Source: Phytophthora sp. 'mugwort' (lineage: Eukaryota > Oomycota > Peronosporomycetes > Peronosporales > Peronosporaceae). Taken from it: DNA of 64,000 bases. This document shows, one piece after another, positions 62,093 through 64,000 of this stretch. How positions within the stretch are numbered: position 1 is the first letter of the stretch; each line of letters starts with the position of its first letter. Both the position numbers and the translations under genes were made by a program. The stretch lies in assembly GCA_033558025.1 (NCBI GenBank), contig JAUCEF010000018.1, positions 868,001 through 932,000 on the forward strand, given 5' to 3'. Under the pieces are notes generated by a model, which worked only from the letters and a program-made list of their open reading frames with translations, ran no database searches and was not told the origin of the DNA.

Positions 62093-63815
62093 CTACATGA
62101 TAGAGCATCTGCCGCATGTGCATTTTGCCATTGCCTTTGCCTCGAGCTCTTCGTCCTCTGTCTCTTGTGGCTTCTGAACAGACAATGATGTTATTAGCAA
62201 GTGTTAAGCAGGACTCGATGAGTTTGAACAAATGACACCAGCATGAACTCACCGTGTCTTCTTTGCGCTCTCTCGTCTTTTGGGTTGTTTCCACTGAAGG
62301 CTCCACTTCTTCAGCTGGAGTCGGGGCATCTGTCGAGTCCACTGCAAGAGTCTTGGATTGATCGGTCACAACAATTTCGACGTTCGTTTGGTCAACGGAC
62401 TTCACCGTAGCTTCCATCGCGACAGTAAGTGTATCGGGAACACTAGGAATATCTTGTGTTGTGACCAATTGGACCTCAGCCTCAGCTTCTTCGATCACTG
62501 TTGTCATATTCGACAGCACCTGCTGGACGACTATCATGGTCTCCACACCTTCCACCATTGATGAGTCCACAGGAAGCTCTTCAGCCACACTTGCTTCCTG
62601 TTCAATGACAGAGTTGTCCTCATGAGCAGCTTCGTCGTCGTCGTCACCATCGCTTCCAGACTCCTGTGCGGGGTTTAAATCGTCGTCGTCAGCAGGATTC
62701 TCGACATCCTGCTTGTCGTCCGACACTTGATTGCATACCTCAAGCTGCATTTTAACCTTGGTTTCCTCTTCAGTGTATTCCTTGCTTCCTGTAGGCTCCT
62801 GATCCTTGACGCTTTCGAGCTTCTCCTCCTTTAAGGGGGAAGAAATCGGCTCTGAAGCTGCTCGCACCTTGTTCTCTTTTTCGCGAGCGTCCGTCTTTTC
62901 TAGAACTATTGAAGAGCTGGTTGCTGAGATCAAACCTTTTAATGCCTTAGCGTCCACTCCTGCTTGTTCAATCTTCGACATCGCCATCTCCAACTGCCGA
63001 AGCAACAAGAACAGTGTTAAATTCCGCTGCACATGTGTAGACAGCGCCACGACCAGCATTGCACCTCTTGGTTGGAAAACTCGGCGGGCTCATTCTTTGC
63101 GACAGGTTTGAACAAGTGACCAGCATGTTCTTCAGAGAACATCATGAAATGCTGTACGCAGAACAGCACTTGTACCATATTCGTGCCCTCGTACAGATCG
63201 TCCGTGCAGAAGAGCGACAAGTCGTACATTCCGATCCTGTCGACACAACTTGTTAGCGCCTAATGCAGTGCAAAACGCTAGCCACGACTTCTCTAACGTA
63301 CGATTTGCACTGCCTCAAAAAGACGGAAATGTTCTCGCGCTCCTTCCACGGAGCCATTCGCTTCGAGTAGTTGCGGCTAATGGGGGACATGCAGTTGGAG
63401 ACGTCGGGGAAGAGCGTCTCCATCTATCCCGATACACACATGAAAATCATTAGTGTCTAACATAAAACTCCAGTAAGCTTAACAAGATTGACGTACCATT
63501 TCACGTAGCACCACTCCAGACCTGAGGGCCTCAAACAGATCCGTGGTCGGCAGCTCGCGCTTCAGCACACTCTGAATCCACGTCATCACCTCCTGCAGCC
63601 AGGAACATAATGTGTATTAGTCATGGGTGTCAGGCATTAAAAAGGCGTGTAGGGTCCAAGCTTCTTACGCGCTGTCGGCGGAGGTACTCAATGGCCATCG
63701 CTTTATCGCTGGCCCACCTGGCAGACAGCGAAAGACTGCGCTGGTGCTTGCCACCCATCGCTGACTCGCGCACGTCGCTACCCTCATGGTTCGGTACTAG
63801 CACATTCAAGTTCAT
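62093..63815 (-). CDS. Calponin-homology (transgelin-type) protein with acidic tail
   Basis: Six inferred exons: 63815-63669, 63592-63497, 63423-63302, 63236-63065, 62993-62253 and 62173-62093, about 452 residues. The CH domain reads SARWASDKAMAIEYLRRQR, then EVMTWIQSVLKREL, TTDLFEALRSGVVLREM, MSPISRNYSKRMAPWKEREN, ISVFLRQCKS, and across the junction IGMYDLSLFCTDDLYEGTNM with VQVLFCVQHFMM. Single CH domains of this type bind actin or regulators. The large fifth exon is acidic and Val/Thr/Glu-rich (AQESGSDGDDDDEAAHED), and the tail is Cys-rich (CTCGRCSIM). The frame stays open upstream of the chosen ATG to about 63,890, so the true start may be further right. Confidence 0.85.
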
Positions 63816-64000
63816 GTTCACGTAGTGGTCTGAAGTTGTAGACGTTGGTAGCTCTGGGCTTGGTACTTTCCGCGTCGCGTCTCCAAAGAAAGTGTGACCA
63901 CCGCCTTTAGCCAGTGCTTAGGCTGCGAAACCAACGCAATACGCTTGAGTTCAATAGCAAAATTGCCCTTGACTATGGAGCCAGCGCTCGATCCCATCAG
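63816..64000 (-). other. 5' part of the CH gene or neighbouring gene, unresolved
   Basis: On the reverse strand the CH-gene frame extends upstream (GGGHTFFGDATRKVPSPELP) to a TAA near 63,905, and a different frame opens with an ATG at 63,997 (MGSSAGSIVKGNFAIELKRI). These may be one or two upstream exons joined by introns. The gene order beyond the window would decide. Confidence 0.35.

Noticed and set aside
1..64000. CRISPR arrays, tRNA, rRNA and riboswitches
   Set aside because: No regularly spaced repeats and no cloverleaf or rRNA-like stretch were noticed, and a CRISPR array is not expected in a eukaryote.

Overview
This is nuclear DNA of an oomycete, most likely Phytophthora or a close relative. 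The evidence is a six-cysteine elicitin-like secreted protein, short GT-AG introns (roughly 50-160 bp), a full-size PDR-type ABC transporter on a single exon, and a typical oomycete mix of Harbinger, MULE, pogo, Tc1 and Ty3/gypsy relics. No rRNA or tRNA gene was recognised.

The window has two halves. Positions 1-29,300 are a graveyard of mobile and viral DNA around a two-gene host island: ALG8 (4,570-6,294) and an ERV/thioredoxin PDI (6,411-8,094). In order it holds: a decayed Tc1/mariner transposase (1-959); virus-like debris (2.0-3.5 kb) ending in a 236-bp repeat (3,878-4,113); the ALG8/PDI island; a PIF/Harbinger element with matching termini and a TAA target duplication (8,454-10,718); a second DDE transposase fragment; a chromodomain-bearing Ty3/gypsy remnant (11,595-13,060); a virus-derived block (13.06-14.49 kb); pogo and SET-domain remnants; a decayed endogenous DNA virus (about 16.35-25.64 kb); another pogo remnant; and a MULE transposase (26.97-28.81 kb).

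The virus-like element is the most notable content. On both strands it carries a double-jelly-roll-type major capsid protein, a penton-like minor capsid protein, an FtsK/A32-type packaging ATPase, an adenain-type cysteine protease, a GIY-YIG nuclease with a zinc-like tail, a fibre with an S74 chaperone domain, a duplicated FGKYKGK protein, and short zinc-knuckle and acylation-motif ORFs. This is the morphogenetic set of Polinton-like viruses. No polymerase or integrase was found. Nearly every ORF has frameshifts or stops, so this copy is dead. Several genes share a TATATAGATT-like element just upstream of the ATG.

Positions 29.6-64 kb are gene-dense host DNA with intact, mostly intron-containing genes: a Frag1/DRAM-type membrane protein, the ABC transporter, a VTT-domain protein, a PUB-domain protein, an elicitin-like protein, PTAR1, a RING1-like E3, PHO88/SND3, glutathione synthetase, a large dysferlin-domain protein, a disordered protein with an in-frame UAG before a splice site, a DHHC palmitoyltransferase, an ARL2BP-like protein and a calponin-homology protein, plus three or four unassigned proteins. 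They read as unrelated housekeeping, membrane-traffic and ER genes, often in divergent pairs with short shared promoters. Exon coordinates are hand-derived from splice consensus and frame continuity, without transcript evidence.
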